64,000 bases of DNA, from positions 1,922,001 through 1,986,000 of the forward strand of contig NZ_AP024828.1 in NCBI RefSeq assembly GCF_019668465.1. Reading direction: 5' to 3'. Under the pieces are notes generated by a model. It had not been told where the DNA came from and did not search any database. It saw only the letters and a list, made by a program, of their open reading frames with translations. Every line of letters begins with the position of its first letter. Positions within the stretch are counted from its first letter, which is position 1. The position numbers were made by a program, and so were the translations under genes. The stretch is from Mycobacterium senriense. GTDB lineage: Bacteria; Actinomycetota; Actinomycetes; Mycobacteriales; Mycobacteriaceae. Below, piece after piece: positions 25,608 through 34,037 of the stretch.

Positions 25608-25631
25608 TCGCCCCTGCCGGGACGGCCGCTG

Positions 25632-26429
25632 TTACGGGATCGTGTAGCCGCCGCTGACCGAGATGAGTTGGCCGGTGACCTGCCGCGCCGCCGTCGGCGA
25701 ACAGAACCACGCCACTGCCTTCGCGACGTCCTCGGCGCTGGTCAAGCGGCGAAGCGGAGTGCCCTTGATCATGTAGTCGATTTGATCCTGGTTGAAGACC
25801 TCATCCTGGCCGACGGACCACAGGCTCGATTCGCCGATCGCCTCCGGGCCCTCGGGAATCACCAGGCCCGGGCAGATGACATTGGACCTGATCCCATGGC
25901 GGCCGTGTTCGCGCGCCACGGTGCGGGCCAGGGCGACCATCGCTGCTTTCGACGCACCGTAGACGCCTTGACGTATCTGACCGAATGCAGCGTCGCTGGC
26001 GATAAACGCGATCGCGCCGCCGCCGGCCTCCTTCATCGGGCCGATCGCGGCCTGCGTGGCCGCGATCGCGGTGAACAGGTTGACTTCGATGGTGCGTTCC
26101 CACTTTTCGCGGTCGGTGTCGGTCGCGATGAAACCGGGCACACTCCAACCGGCATTGTTGACCAAGACGTCGATGCCGCCCCAACTATCGACCGAGACGC
26201 CAATTGCGGCCTCGGCTTGGTCAGGAGCCGTAAGATCACCTATCGCGACTTCGACCTCGGCGGCGCCCCTATCTTGCGCTTCGCGGCGAACCCGGTCCGC
26301 CTGAGCTTTATCGATATCGCTGATCACGATTCGAGCACCCTCCGAGGCGAACACATGCACGATGCCGCGTCCGATGTTCGAAGCGCCGCCGGTCACTACC
26401 ACGCGGGCAGCTTTCAGTCCAAGGTCCAT
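25632..26429 (-). CDS. Short-chain dehydrogenase/reductase
   Basis: 265 residues. The cofactor motif TGGASNIGRG (about 13-22), NNAG (about 93-96) and catalytic YGASK (Tyr about 160, Lys about 164) mark a classical SDR; the end GQLISVSGGYTIP is typical. It faces the long oxygenase/beta-oxidation operon across a 294-base divergent gap and probably oxidises a hydroxyl in the same pathway. Substrate unknown. Confidence 0.9.
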   Translation of the reverse strand: MDLGLKAARVVVTGGASNIGRGIVHVFASEGARIVISDIDKAQADRVRREAQDRGAAEVEVAIGDLTAPDQAEAAIGVSVDSWGGIDVLVNNAGWSVPGFIATDTDREKWERTIEVNLFTAIAATQAAIGPMKEAGGGAIAFIASDAAFGQIRQGVYGASKAAMVALARTVAREHGRHGIRSNVICPGLVIPEGPEAIGESSLWSVGQDEVFNQDQIDYMIKGTPLRRLTSAEDVAKAVAWFCSPTAARQVTGQLISVSGGYTIP

Positions 26430-26723
26430 TCCAAGCTCCTCATTGGGGCGGCTGTTGTGACCGCCGTCATCTTAGTTTAACGTGGATTAGAAATAGGGGT
26501 AACTGGATTCGATAGAGAGAGGTCACGATGGGTGAGTCGTTGATCGACCAGTGCGCTCGCGCTACCACTGGCGACGGCAGCGGCTCCGGCCGTCCGGCGC
26601 TACGACCGGGGATGGGGCTCGACGCCCACCGGGAGATAACCGACAAGGGCGTCGGGTGAGGGGTACCGCTGATTTGGCCGAATTTACCGTTACCGTAATG
26701 CAGTTCACCGGAGGACCCAAGCG
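26430..26723. promoter_or_regulatory. Divergent regulatory gap, SDR versus Rieske/crotonase operon
   Basis: Contains the perfect 12-base palindrome TGAC-CGCC-GTCA (26458-26469), similar to the TGTGAC-AGCC-GTTACA core of the mce promoter. It also has tandem TTACCG units (26684-26695) just before the GGAGG of the gene at 26724. A 43-codon frame at 26528-26659 follows AGAGAGG but has no recognised homology. Confidence 0.45.
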
Positions 26724-27494
26724 ATGACGCTGGTGCGACGCGATGTCGTCGATGGAATAGCGTGGGTCACGCTCAATCGACCGGAGAAGCTGAATGCGAT
26801 CAGCGTCGGCCTGAACGAGGAGTTGGCGCAGACCATCCTGGAGGTAGGTGACAACCCCGACGTCACTGTTGCCGTCATCCGGGGCGCCAACGGAAACTTC
26901 TGCGCGGGAGGCGATTTCGAGGAAGTAGAGCGCCTGCGGTCGAAGGGATCTGATGCGCTGCGGGAACTTTTCGTGGGGTTTCGGCGTGCGTGTGAAGCCA
27001 TTGCCCGCGTCGAGGTTCCGGTCATCGCGGCGGTCGAGGGTGTCGCAATGGCCGGCGGTTTCGAGCTGATGCAAGCCGCAGACATTGCGCTGGTCAGCGA
27101 CGACGCCAAAATCGCTGACAACCACATCAAGTTCGGGATGGTTCCCGGCGGCGGTAGCAGTCAGCGGCTGGCCCGGCTGGTGGGGCGTCAGCAGGCACTG
27201 GGACTGCTGCTCTCCGGCGATCGACTCTCTGGCGCCGAGGCGGTACGCCACGGTTTGGCCTATCGAAGTTTTCCGCAAGCCGGTTTCGACGAGGGCGTGA
27301 GACGGTTCGTCACCGCGTTGGCCGGGCGGCGCCGCGAGGCTGTCATGTCGATCAAGCGCCTCGTCTACGCCGGAGTCGAGGTGGCGTCACCCCGCGGATT
27401 GGATGACGAAATCGACACGGTGGTCAACCACATCTGCGAGGGTGCCGGACAGAACGGGGCGGCCGCATTCAGACAGCGAGGAGTCAAACGATGA
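26724..27494 (+). CDS. Enoyl-CoA hydratase/isomerase (crotonase) 1
   Basis: 256 residues, GGAGG ribosome site. The oxyanion regions NFCAGGD and AGGFEL (one active-site-type Glu retained) are clear. At the place of the second catalytic Glu of hydratases the sequence reads DNHIKFG, with His instead. So it may be an isomerase or an atypical hydratase. First gene of a ten-gene overlapped operon. Confidence 0.88.
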   Translation: MTLVRRDVVDGIAWVTLNRPEKLNAISVGLNEELAQTILEVGDNPDVTVAVIRGANGNFCAGGDFEEVERLRSKGSDALRELFVGFRRACEAIARVEVPVIAAVEGVAMAGGFELMQAADIALVSDDAKIADNHIKFGMVPGGGSSQRLARLVGRQQALGLLLSGDRLSGAEAVRHGLAYRSFPQAGFDEGVRRFVTALAGRRREAVMSIKRLVYAGVEVASPRGLDDEIDTVVNHICEGAGQNGAAAFRQRGVKR

Positions 27495-28294
27495 GCGTCA
27501 AAGAAACTGTGGCGCCGGTCGCCCTCGATGTCGCGGACGGCGTTGCCAGGCTGCGTCTGAACCGGCCGAAGGCGTCCAACGGGATGAACGTCGAGTTCCT
27601 CAAGGCCCTGCACGAGAAGGTGCTGGCGTGTCATGCGGATCCCGCGGTACGCGTGGTGTTGCTCACAGGCGAGGGGCGCAATTTCTGCGCCGGCGGCGAT
27701 ATCCACACCTTCGAGTCCAAGGGTGCAGATCTCCCCGATTATCTGCGCGAGGCCACGGCATGGCTGCAACTGGCCACTGCCGCGCTGATCCAGCTTCGGG
27801 CGCCGGTGGTGACGGCCGTCCAGGGCTTCGCTGCCGGGGGAGGCGGACTGGGATTGGTGTGCGCTTCCGACATCGTCATCTCGGCGCGATCAGCAAGATT
27901 CTTCTCCGGCGCGGTCCGGGTCGGCATGGCACCAGATGGTGGCTCATCAGTGACGCTGGCGCAATTGGTTGGTCTGCGGCAGGCGTTGCGGATCCTGCTG
28001 ACCAATCCCACCCTGACAGCCGACGAGGCGCTTGAAATCGGGTTGATCACCGAGGTCGTCGACGATGACGAATTGCTCAATCGCGCAGAGGAATTGGCGG
28101 CCGAGCTGGCGACGCTGCCGAACCGCGCCTTGTCGGCCACCAAGCGCTTGGTATGGAGCGGATTGGGGTCGTCGGTCGAAGAACGCCTGGCCGAAGAGGC
28201 GCGCACGGTTTCCGAACTCTCCGGAACCGCCGACGCCCTCGAGGGCCTGCGGGCTGTCATCGAACGCCGCAAGCCGAAATTCACCGGACAATGA
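27491..28294 (+). CDS. Crotonase-family protein 2 (PaaG-like active site)
   Basis: 267 residues, ATGA overlap with the previous gene. NFCAGGD supports a crotonase. Both hydratase glutamates are absent (GGGGLGLVC and SGAVRVG), but the MAPDGGSS segment carries an Asp at the position used by PaaG-type isomerases. It probably isomerises an unsaturated or cyclic CoA thioester rather than hydrating it. Confidence 0.85.
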   Translation: MSVKETVAPVALDVADGVARLRLNRPKASNGMNVEFLKALHEKVLACHADPAVRVVLLTGEGRNFCAGGDIHTFESKGADLPDYLREATAWLQLATAALIQLRAPVVTAVQGFAAGGGGLGLVCASDIVISARSARFFSGAVRVGMAPDGGSSVTLAQLVGLRQALRILLTNPTLTADEALEIGLITEVVDDDELLNRAEELAAELATLPNRALSATKRLVWSGLGSSVEERLAEEARTVSELSGTADALEGLRAVIERRKPKFTGQ

Positions 28295-29076
28295 ACGCCG
28301 ATTGTGTAGTCACCGAAGACCGCGGTGCGGTGCGGATCATCACCTTGAACCGGCCCGACAAGCGCAACGCCATCGATCTTCGGGTCCGAATCGAGCTTGC
28401 CGGCGCGTTCGAGCGCGCCGACGCCGACACCGCGATCCATGCAATCGTGCTCACAGGTGCGGGGCCTGCATTTTGCTCGGGTGGCGACATCACGTCAATG
28501 CAACGTATGGAACCCGAGCCGGCGTTGGAACGGGCTCAGCTGGCACAGCAGGTGATTCGCGCGATTTGGAGAACCCCAAAGCCCGTCGTCGCCGCTTTGG
28601 AAGGCTCCGCCTACGGTGCGGGCGTCGCGCTCGCGGCCGCGTGCGACCGTGTGGTCGCCGCCCGAAACGTACGCTTTGCGACGACTTTCACCAATGTGGG
28701 CCTGGCGGGCGACATGGGCACCTTCATCTCGCTGCCGGCCCGTGTCGGTGTGGCCCGCGCCCGGCAGATGCTGATGATGCCGACGCCGTTTGACGCGATC
28801 GAGGCATTGAGCATGGGTCTCGTCGATGCGCTCGTCGAGCCGGGATCTGCGTTACAAGCCGGATTAATCGACGCTGAGCGACTCGCCGCCGGCCCCACGC
28901 ACGCATACGGCGTAATCAAATCGCTACTCGCACAGGGGCCTTCAATGGACCCGTTCGACGTCTTGGATCGCGAGGCTCAGCACCAGGCACAATTGTTCGG
29001 CACCGACGACTTCGCCGAGGGGATAGACGCTTTCCGCACCAAGCGACGACCGGAATTCGGAGCGCCGGCGCGGTGA
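28291..29076 (+). CDS. Crotonase-family protein 3 (PaaG-like active site)
   Basis: 261 residues, ATGA overlap. AFCSGGD marks the family. As in the neighbour, both hydratase glutamates are missing (YGAGVALAAAC, TFTNVG), and GLAGDMGT has the PaaG-position Asp. Two adjacent crotonases with this arrangement suggest ring-related isomerisation or ring-opening steps. Confidence 0.85.
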   Translation: MNADCVVTEDRGAVRIITLNRPDKRNAIDLRVRIELAGAFERADADTAIHAIVLTGAGPAFCSGGDITSMQRMEPEPALERAQLAQQVIRAIWRTPKPVVAALEGSAYGAGVALAAACDRVVAARNVRFATTFTNVGLAGDMGTFISLPARVGVARARQMLMMPTPFDAIEALSMGLVDALVEPGSALQAGLIDAERLAAGPTHAYGVIKSLLAQGPSMDPFDVLDREAQHQAQLFGTDDFAEGIDAFRTKRRPEFGAPAR

Positions 29077-30722
29077 GCGCGAAACTAGCCGGGCGCCTTG
29101 ACTGGTCGTACCTGGACGCCGACACCGGAACGGAGTTGGTGGACCACACCGTCGGTGGCCTGCTGACCGAACGTGCCCACACCCACCACGATGTGGAGGC
29201 CTTGGTCGGCCCGCGTCATGGCGATGGGGCGCAGCTGCGATTCACGTACGGAGAGCTGCTGGATGAGGCCTCCCGGGTAGCGACCGCGCTGTCCCGGTTG
29301 ACGCAGCCCGGTGATTATGTCGCGTTGTGGGCGCCGAATGTGGTGGAGTGGCCGGTAATTCAGTATGGCGCGGCCCTTGCCGGCGTGGTCCTTGTCGCGC
29401 TCAACCCTGCGATGCGTGCCGGCGAACTGCGCTACGCGCTGCAGCATTCTGGTGCCTCGGTGCTGATCCATGCTGACCGCAGCCGCGACTATGACTGTGC
29501 CTCCGTCGTAGCCGAAATCGCCCAGTCGCTCCCGGCCTTGCGCACCATCAGCTTGTCGTCCCGACCGCAGTGGCGAGCTGACGCTGTCGACGGCGCGGTG
29601 ATCGCCGCGGCTCCAACCGACCCTGATGAAGCAGTCATGCTCCAGTACACCTCGGGCACCACCGGCACGCCGAAAGGAGTACTGCTGCGCCACCGTTCGC
29701 TGATCAACGTCGCGAAGCTGACCGTCCAGTCTGCGGGCATCCCCGCCGGAGCGGTAACCGTGAACCCGCTGCCGATGTTTCACACCGCCGCCTGCGTGAT
29801 CAGCACGCTGGGTCCGATGTGGATCGGCGGTACCGAGGTGCTGATCGGCCGGTTCGAACCCACCACGGTGCTGGAGATCCTGCGTCGCACACAGGCGTCG
29901 GTTCTATTCTTCGTACCCACGATTCTGTCCAGTCTCGTCGCAGCGCAGCGCACCGCCACCAATCCTCCACCCCGGCTGTCCATCTGCCTCGGCGGGGCGT
30001 CCGCCGTATCGGCGGAGCTCATCGAGGCGACCGAACGCACTTTCGGCGCGGCAGTGGTGACTGTCTTCGGTCAGACCGAGCTGGCGTCGGTTCTCACTGC
30101 AACGCGGCCCGACGACGCCCGTGCCGATCAGCTCCATACCGTGGGTCGCGCACTGCCGCAGGTTGATTGCAAGGTCGTCGACCCGGCCACAGGTGTGGTC
30201 TTGCCGGTTGGGCAGCCGGGCGAGATCTGCGCGCGCGGCTATCAGCAGATGATCGGATACCTGCACGATCCTGAGGCCACAGCTGCGACGGTTGATGCGG
30301 ACGGCTTTGTGCACACCGGCGATATCGGTGCCATGGACGAACGTGGCTACCTGACCATCACCGGCCGGCTCAAAGAGCTGATCATCCGCGGTGGCGAGAA
30401 CATCGCCCCAGCAGAAATCGAGGCATGTTTGTCCACGCATGACGCGAACGCCCGGGTGTGCGTCTTCGGTCTTCCCGATGACCGCCTGGGCGAAGTTGTG
30501 GGCGCTGTGATCGAGACCCACGATCCGTTGCCGACAGATCTCGTTGATCGGTTGCATGCGCGTGCGCGCAAACACTTGACACCGCACAAGGTTCCGCAGC
30601 GTTGGTTCTTCACTGAGGACCTTCCCAGAACGCCCACCGGCAAGGTGCGCAAGTTCGCCTTACCCGACCTCATCGCAAACGGTAGCGTGCGCGAGATCTC
30701 CCGAGAGGAGCCCCAAGAATGA
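29073..30722 (+). CDS. Acyl-CoA synthetase (AMP-binding)
   Basis: 549 residues from a GTG (GTGA overlap). Adenylation motifs: YTSGTTGTPKGVLLRH (about 190-205), VFGQTE, HTGDIG, GRLKELIIRGGENI and PTGKVRKF with the C-terminal lysine. It belongs to the FadD family and should activate a carboxylic acid to its CoA thioester at the start of this operon's pathway. Substrate unknown. Confidence 0.9.
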   Translation: MSAKLAGRLDWSYLDADTGTELVDHTVGGLLTERAHTHHDVEALVGPRHGDGAQLRFTYGELLDEASRVATALSRLTQPGDYVALWAPNVVEWPVIQYGAALAGVVLVALNPAMRAGELRYALQHSGASVLIHADRSRDYDCASVVAEIAQSLPALRTISLSSRPQWRADAVDGAVIAAAPTDPDEAVMLQYTSGTTGTPKGVLLRHRSLINVAKLTVQSAGIPAGAVTVNPLPMFHTAACVISTLGPMWIGGTEVLIGRFEPTTVLEILRRTQASVLFFVPTILSSLVAAQRTATNPPPRLSICLGGASAVSAELIEATERTFGAAVVTVFGQTELASVLTATRPDDARADQLHTVGRALPQVDCKVVDPATGVVLPVGQPGEICARGYQQMIGYLHDPEATAATVDADGFVHTGDIGAMDERGYLTITGRLKELIIRGGENIAPAEIEACLSTHDANARVCVFGLPDDRLGEVVGAVIETHDPLPTDLVDRLHARARKHLTPHKVPQRWFFTEDLPRTPTGKVRKFALPDLIANGSVREISREEPQE

Positions 30723-31990
30723 CTTCGTTGATCGAGTCAGCCTCCGCGACCGGCAGTCGCTACGACCAGTTGATCAAACGCGACAAGGTGCATGGATCGC
30801 TCTATACCGACCCCACCATCTTTGCCGAGGAGCTACGCAAGGTTTGGTATCGGTCCTGGGTTTTCGTCGGTCACGAGAGCGAGGTGTCCCAGGCGGGCGA
30901 CTATGTGCGTAAGCGCCTCGGATTACAAGACGTCATCATGACCCGCGACCGCGACGGGCAGCTGCACCTACTGCTCAATCGCTGCGCGCACCGTGGCAAT
31001 CAGGTCTGCGACGACGCCAAGGGCAACTCGTCGACCTTCCGTTGTCCATATCACGGATGGACCTACCGCAACGACGGTGAACTCGTAGGGTTCCCGTTCT
31101 TCAAGGGCTACGGTGAGCGCAAGCTGGACTTGCCAATGGGCAGGGTGCCGCGAATGGATACCTACCGCGGGTTCGTGTTCGGCAGCTTTGCCGCCGACGG
31201 CCCCAGCCTTATCGAGCACCTCGGCGCAGCCGCCGGTGAGATAGACCGGCTAGTCAGGCTCTCGCCGGAGGGGGAAGTCCAGCTCACCGCCGGGTGGTTG
31301 CAGCATCAGACCCGTGCCAACTGGAAATTGTTGGCGGAGAACGAAACCGACGGTTACCACCCCCAGTTCGTGCACGGCTCGATCTTCGGCGTCACCGGTA
31401 GCCCGATCGGTGCTCTGTACAGCGAATCGTCGACCGCGGTGACCCGAGACCTGGGAAACGGTCATAGCGAAAACGACTTGCGGCCGGAGTTCCGCAAGTT
31501 CGCCCAGCCATTGCGGTGGTTCGGCACCAGCGAGGACCGGGTGCCCAACTATGTCGCGGCGATCCGCAAGCGATACGGCGATGCGGCAGATGAAATCCTC
31601 ATCGAAGGTGGGCCGCACGTGATGATCTTCCCCAACCTGTTCATCGCGGAGATCCAGGTATTCAACATCCAACCGGTGTCGGTGGGTGAGTGCATCCAGT
31701 ACTCCACGGCCGTGCAACTGGCCGGCGCGCCGGAGATGAACAAGCGCATGGTGTCGCAGTGCATGGGTTCGGTCGGGCCGGCCGGAATGCTGCTGGCCGA
31801 CGACACCGAGATGTATGAGCGTAACCAACTGGGCCTGGAGAACCTGACGCCAGAATGGCTCGACGTTCGTCGTGGACTCAGTCGCGAAAGCGTCGACGAG
31901 AACGGCTTCACTATCGGCGGAGCCACCGATGAGACTGGGATGCGCGGGTTCTGGTCGCATTACAAGATGCTGATGGAGACTGAATCGTGA
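30719..31990 (+). CDS. Rieske ring-hydroxylating dioxygenase, alpha subunit
   Basis: 423 residues, ATGA overlap. The Rieske [2Fe-2S] ligands are C89, H91 (CAHRGN), C109 and H112 (CPYHGW). The catalytic iron motif ETDGYHPQFVH provides H214 and H219, with D211 as the bridging aspartate. With the beta subunit it should dihydroxylate an aromatic or unsaturated ring. No ferredoxin or reductase is in this operon; electrons must come from elsewhere. Confidence 0.93.
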   Translation: MTSLIESASATGSRYDQLIKRDKVHGSLYTDPTIFAEELRKVWYRSWVFVGHESEVSQAGDYVRKRLGLQDVIMTRDRDGQLHLLLNRCAHRGNQVCDDAKGNSSTFRCPYHGWTYRNDGELVGFPFFKGYGERKLDLPMGRVPRMDTYRGFVFGSFAADGPSLIEHLGAAAGEIDRLVRLSPEGEVQLTAGWLQHQTRANWKLLAENETDGYHPQFVHGSIFGVTGSPIGALYSESSTAVTRDLGNGHSENDLRPEFRKFAQPLRWFGTSEDRVPNYVAAIRKRYGDAADEILIEGGPHVMIFPNLFIAEIQVFNIQPVSVGECIQYSTAVQLAGAPEMNKRMVSQCMGSVGPAGMLLADDTEMYERNQLGLENLTPEWLDVRRGLSRESVDENGFTIGGATDETGMRGFWSHYKMLMETES

Positions 31991-32517
31991 CGAGCACGCG
32001 CGATGACGCCCCCACCGTAGGGCGACTGCCTGAGGGCTTCGACCGCTGGGAGGTCGAGCAATTCCTGTACCGGGAAGCGCGCTATGCAGACGAGTCCGAC
32101 TACGACGCCTGGGAGGCGTTGTGGACCGATGATGCGCTCTACTGGGTTCCGGTCGCCTCGACCGACGATCCGCTGCGCGCGATGTCGGTGATTTACGACA
32201 ACCGCAGTCGCATCGCGACTCGCCTCAAGCAGGTTCGCACCGGCAAGCGTTATGCCCAGGCGCCGCCGTCGAATCTTCGTCGTCTGTTGTCCAACATCGA
32301 AATCCTCGGTACTCAGCCAAATCCCAGCGGCGGAGTCGACTTGGAGGTGGGCGCCAACTTCATGGTGCTGGAATCGCGGGCTCGCGGCAATCACCTGTGG
32401 GGCGGCCGCGTCACGTACCGGGTGCGTCGCCTGGACGGGGAGTTACGACTGGTGTACAAGAAGGTGGATCTGGTGGATAAAGACCGGCCGATTCCTACCC
32501 TCGGATTTCTGATCTGA
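31987..32517 (+). CDS. Rieske dioxygenase, beta (small) subunit
   Basis: 176 residues, GTGA overlap with the alpha gene. SnoaL/NTF2-like fold: QFLYREARYADESDYDAWEALWTDDALYWVPV and RVRRLDGELRLVYKKVDLVDKD are typical of ring-hydroxylating dioxygenase beta subunits, which form alpha3beta3 hexamers. No metal ligands are expected. Confidence 0.92.
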   Translation: MTSTRDDAPTVGRLPEGFDRWEVEQFLYREARYADESDYDAWEALWTDDALYWVPVASTDDPLRAMSVIYDNRSRIATRLKQVRTGKRYAQAPPSNLRRLLSNIEILGTQPNPSGGVDLEVGANFMVLESRARGNHLWGGRVTYRVRRLDGELRLVYKKVDLVDKDRPIPTLGFLI

Positions 32518-32524
32518 GCCTTTG

Positions 32525-32779
32525 ATGACGATTGAATTCGGCGACGGCGGTGCCGTGAGCGCGGCCGGTGTGGGTCCGGTTATCGGCAGTGAGTTCGCCC
32601 AAGTGTCAGTAAATTTCGATATCAGAGGTAATTCTCCGCGGCTGAGGCTGGAGGACCTTCGATCTGGTCGCGTGCGTTACCTCGATGCGTTGGAACTGGA
32701 GACCATCGTCTGGCTGCCTGAGGATCGATTGACCGCCCTGATGAATCCCTCGTCCGATCGTTGGCGGGGCGACGCGTGA
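32525..32779 (+). CDS. Small conserved-looking protein of unknown function
   Basis: 84 residues from an ATG at 32525 (a TTG three bases earlier is possible). It is mostly beta/hydrophobic with an acidic start, without recognisable family motif. It lies between the dioxygenase beta and thiolase genes and overlaps the latter by GTGA, so it is very likely translated. A helper for the oxygenase or thiolase is one possibility. Confidence 0.6.
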   Translation: MTIEFGDGGAVSAAGVGPVIGSEFAQVSVNFDIRGNSPRLRLEDLRSGRVRYLDALELETIVWLPEDRLTALMNPSSDRWRGDA

Positions 32780-33987
32780 GGCGCGCGGCGATAGTCAGCC
32801 CGCTGCGCACGGCCGTCGGCGGCTTCGGCGGCACGCTACGGCCGTTGCGCGCCGAGGACCTCGCTGCGCGAGTGATCGACGCGGTCGTCGAGCACAGCGC
32901 CGTCGATCCGGCCGCCATCGAGGACGTCATATTCGCGCAGTCCTACGCGAATTCCGAGGCGCCGTGCATCGGACGGTGGGCCGCACTGCATGCCAGACTT
33001 CCGATCAGTGTCCCCGGTCTGCAGATCGACCGGCGCTGCGGTGGGGGACTGCAGGCGGTTGTCACCGCGGCGATGACAGTGCAGACCGGCGCCGCCGACG
33101 TCGTGCTGGCCGGCGGCGTCGAGTCGATGAGCAACATCGAGCACTACACCACGACGGCGAGGTGGGGATCCCGTTCGGGCAACCAAACTCTCTACGATCG
33201 CCTCGACCGCGGGCGCGAATTATCGCAGCCGCCCGCGCGATTCGGCCCGATCAGCGGCATGATCGAGACGGCCGAGAACCTGGCCACCGATTACGGCATC
33301 GACCGCGAAGCGGCCGACAGCTATGCCGCGCGCAGCCATCAACGCGCCGCGGCGGCCCAGCGGGCAGGTCTGTTCGACGAGGAGATCGTCGCGGTGCAGG
33401 TGCCGCAGCGTAAAGGCGAGGCGCTGGTTTTCGACCATGACGAGGGCGTCCGTCCGGACACCACATCGGACACGCTGAGCCGCCTGCGCACAATGATGCC
33501 CGGCGGCACCGTCACCGCAGGCAACTCGAGCCAGCAAAACGATGCCGCGGCAGCCTGCCTGGTGGTGGCCGAGGATCGGCTAGACGATCTCGGCCTGGAA
33601 CCGCTCGCTTATTTCGAAGGCTGGGCCGCCGTCGGCTGTGAGCCGTCACGGATGGGCATCGGTCCGGTCGGTGCAGTGGAAAAGCTTTTTGGTCGAACAG
33701 GATTGAACTTCGATGACCTGGAGCTGATCGAGCTGAACGAAGCGTTCGCTGTGCAGGTATTGGCGGTGCTGGCCGGATGGGGCGTCAAGCTCGACGACGT
33801 CGAAGACCGGCTGAACGTCAATGGATCGGGCATCTCGCTGGGGCACCCCATCGGCGCCACCGGGGTCCGCATACTCACCACGATGTTGCACGAGTTGCGC
33901 AGGCGCGGTGGCGGTTTGGCATTGGAGACCATGTGTATTGGTGGCGGGCAGGGGATCGCAGCGATATTCCGTGGAACATCGTCATGA
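32776..33987 (+). CDS. Thiolase (acetyl-CoA acyltransferase)
   Basis: 403 residues from the GTG at 32776, overlapping the small gene. Complete thiolase active site: nucleophile C88 (RRCGGGLQAV), H357 (GHPIGATG) and C387 (CIGGGQG). It should cleave a 3-ketoacyl-CoA with CoASH. Being followed by an HMG-CoA-synthase-like protein and a second thiolase-like protein, it is part of an unusual three-member condensing/cleaving enzyme set. Confidence 0.93.
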   Translation: MRRAAIVSPLRTAVGGFGGTLRPLRAEDLAARVIDAVVEHSAVDPAAIEDVIFAQSYANSEAPCIGRWAALHARLPISVPGLQIDRRCGGGLQAVVTAAMTVQTGAADVVLAGGVESMSNIEHYTTTARWGSRSGNQTLYDRLDRGRELSQPPARFGPISGMIETAENLATDYGIDREAADSYAARSHQRAAAAQRAGLFDEEIVAVQVPQRKGEALVFDHDEGVRPDTTSDTLSRLRTMMPGGTVTAGNSSQQNDAAAACLVVAEDRLDDLGLEPLAYFEGWAAVGCEPSRMGIGPVGAVEKLFGRTGLNFDDLELIELNEAFAVQVLAVLAGWGVKLDDVEDRLNVNGSGISLGHPIGATGVRILTTMLHELRRRGGGLALETMCIGGGQGIAAIFRGTSS

Positions 33988-34037
33988 CCGGCGACCAGGG
34001 TGCGCGGCGAGTCGAGGCGAAGGTTGTGTGCCGATGA
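33984..34037 (+). other. 17-codon coupled mini-ORF
   Basis: An ATG overlapping the thiolase stop (ATGA at 33984) opens a 17-residue frame whose stop overlaps the ATG of the next gene (ATGA at 34034). It may keep ribosomes moving across the gap (termination-reinitiation). Whether the peptide has a role is unknown. Confidence 0.4.

Noticed and set aside
26684..26698. Tandem TTACCG as a copy of the 4596/13798 element
   Set aside because: Only TTACGGT is shared on the opposite strand; the rest does not match.
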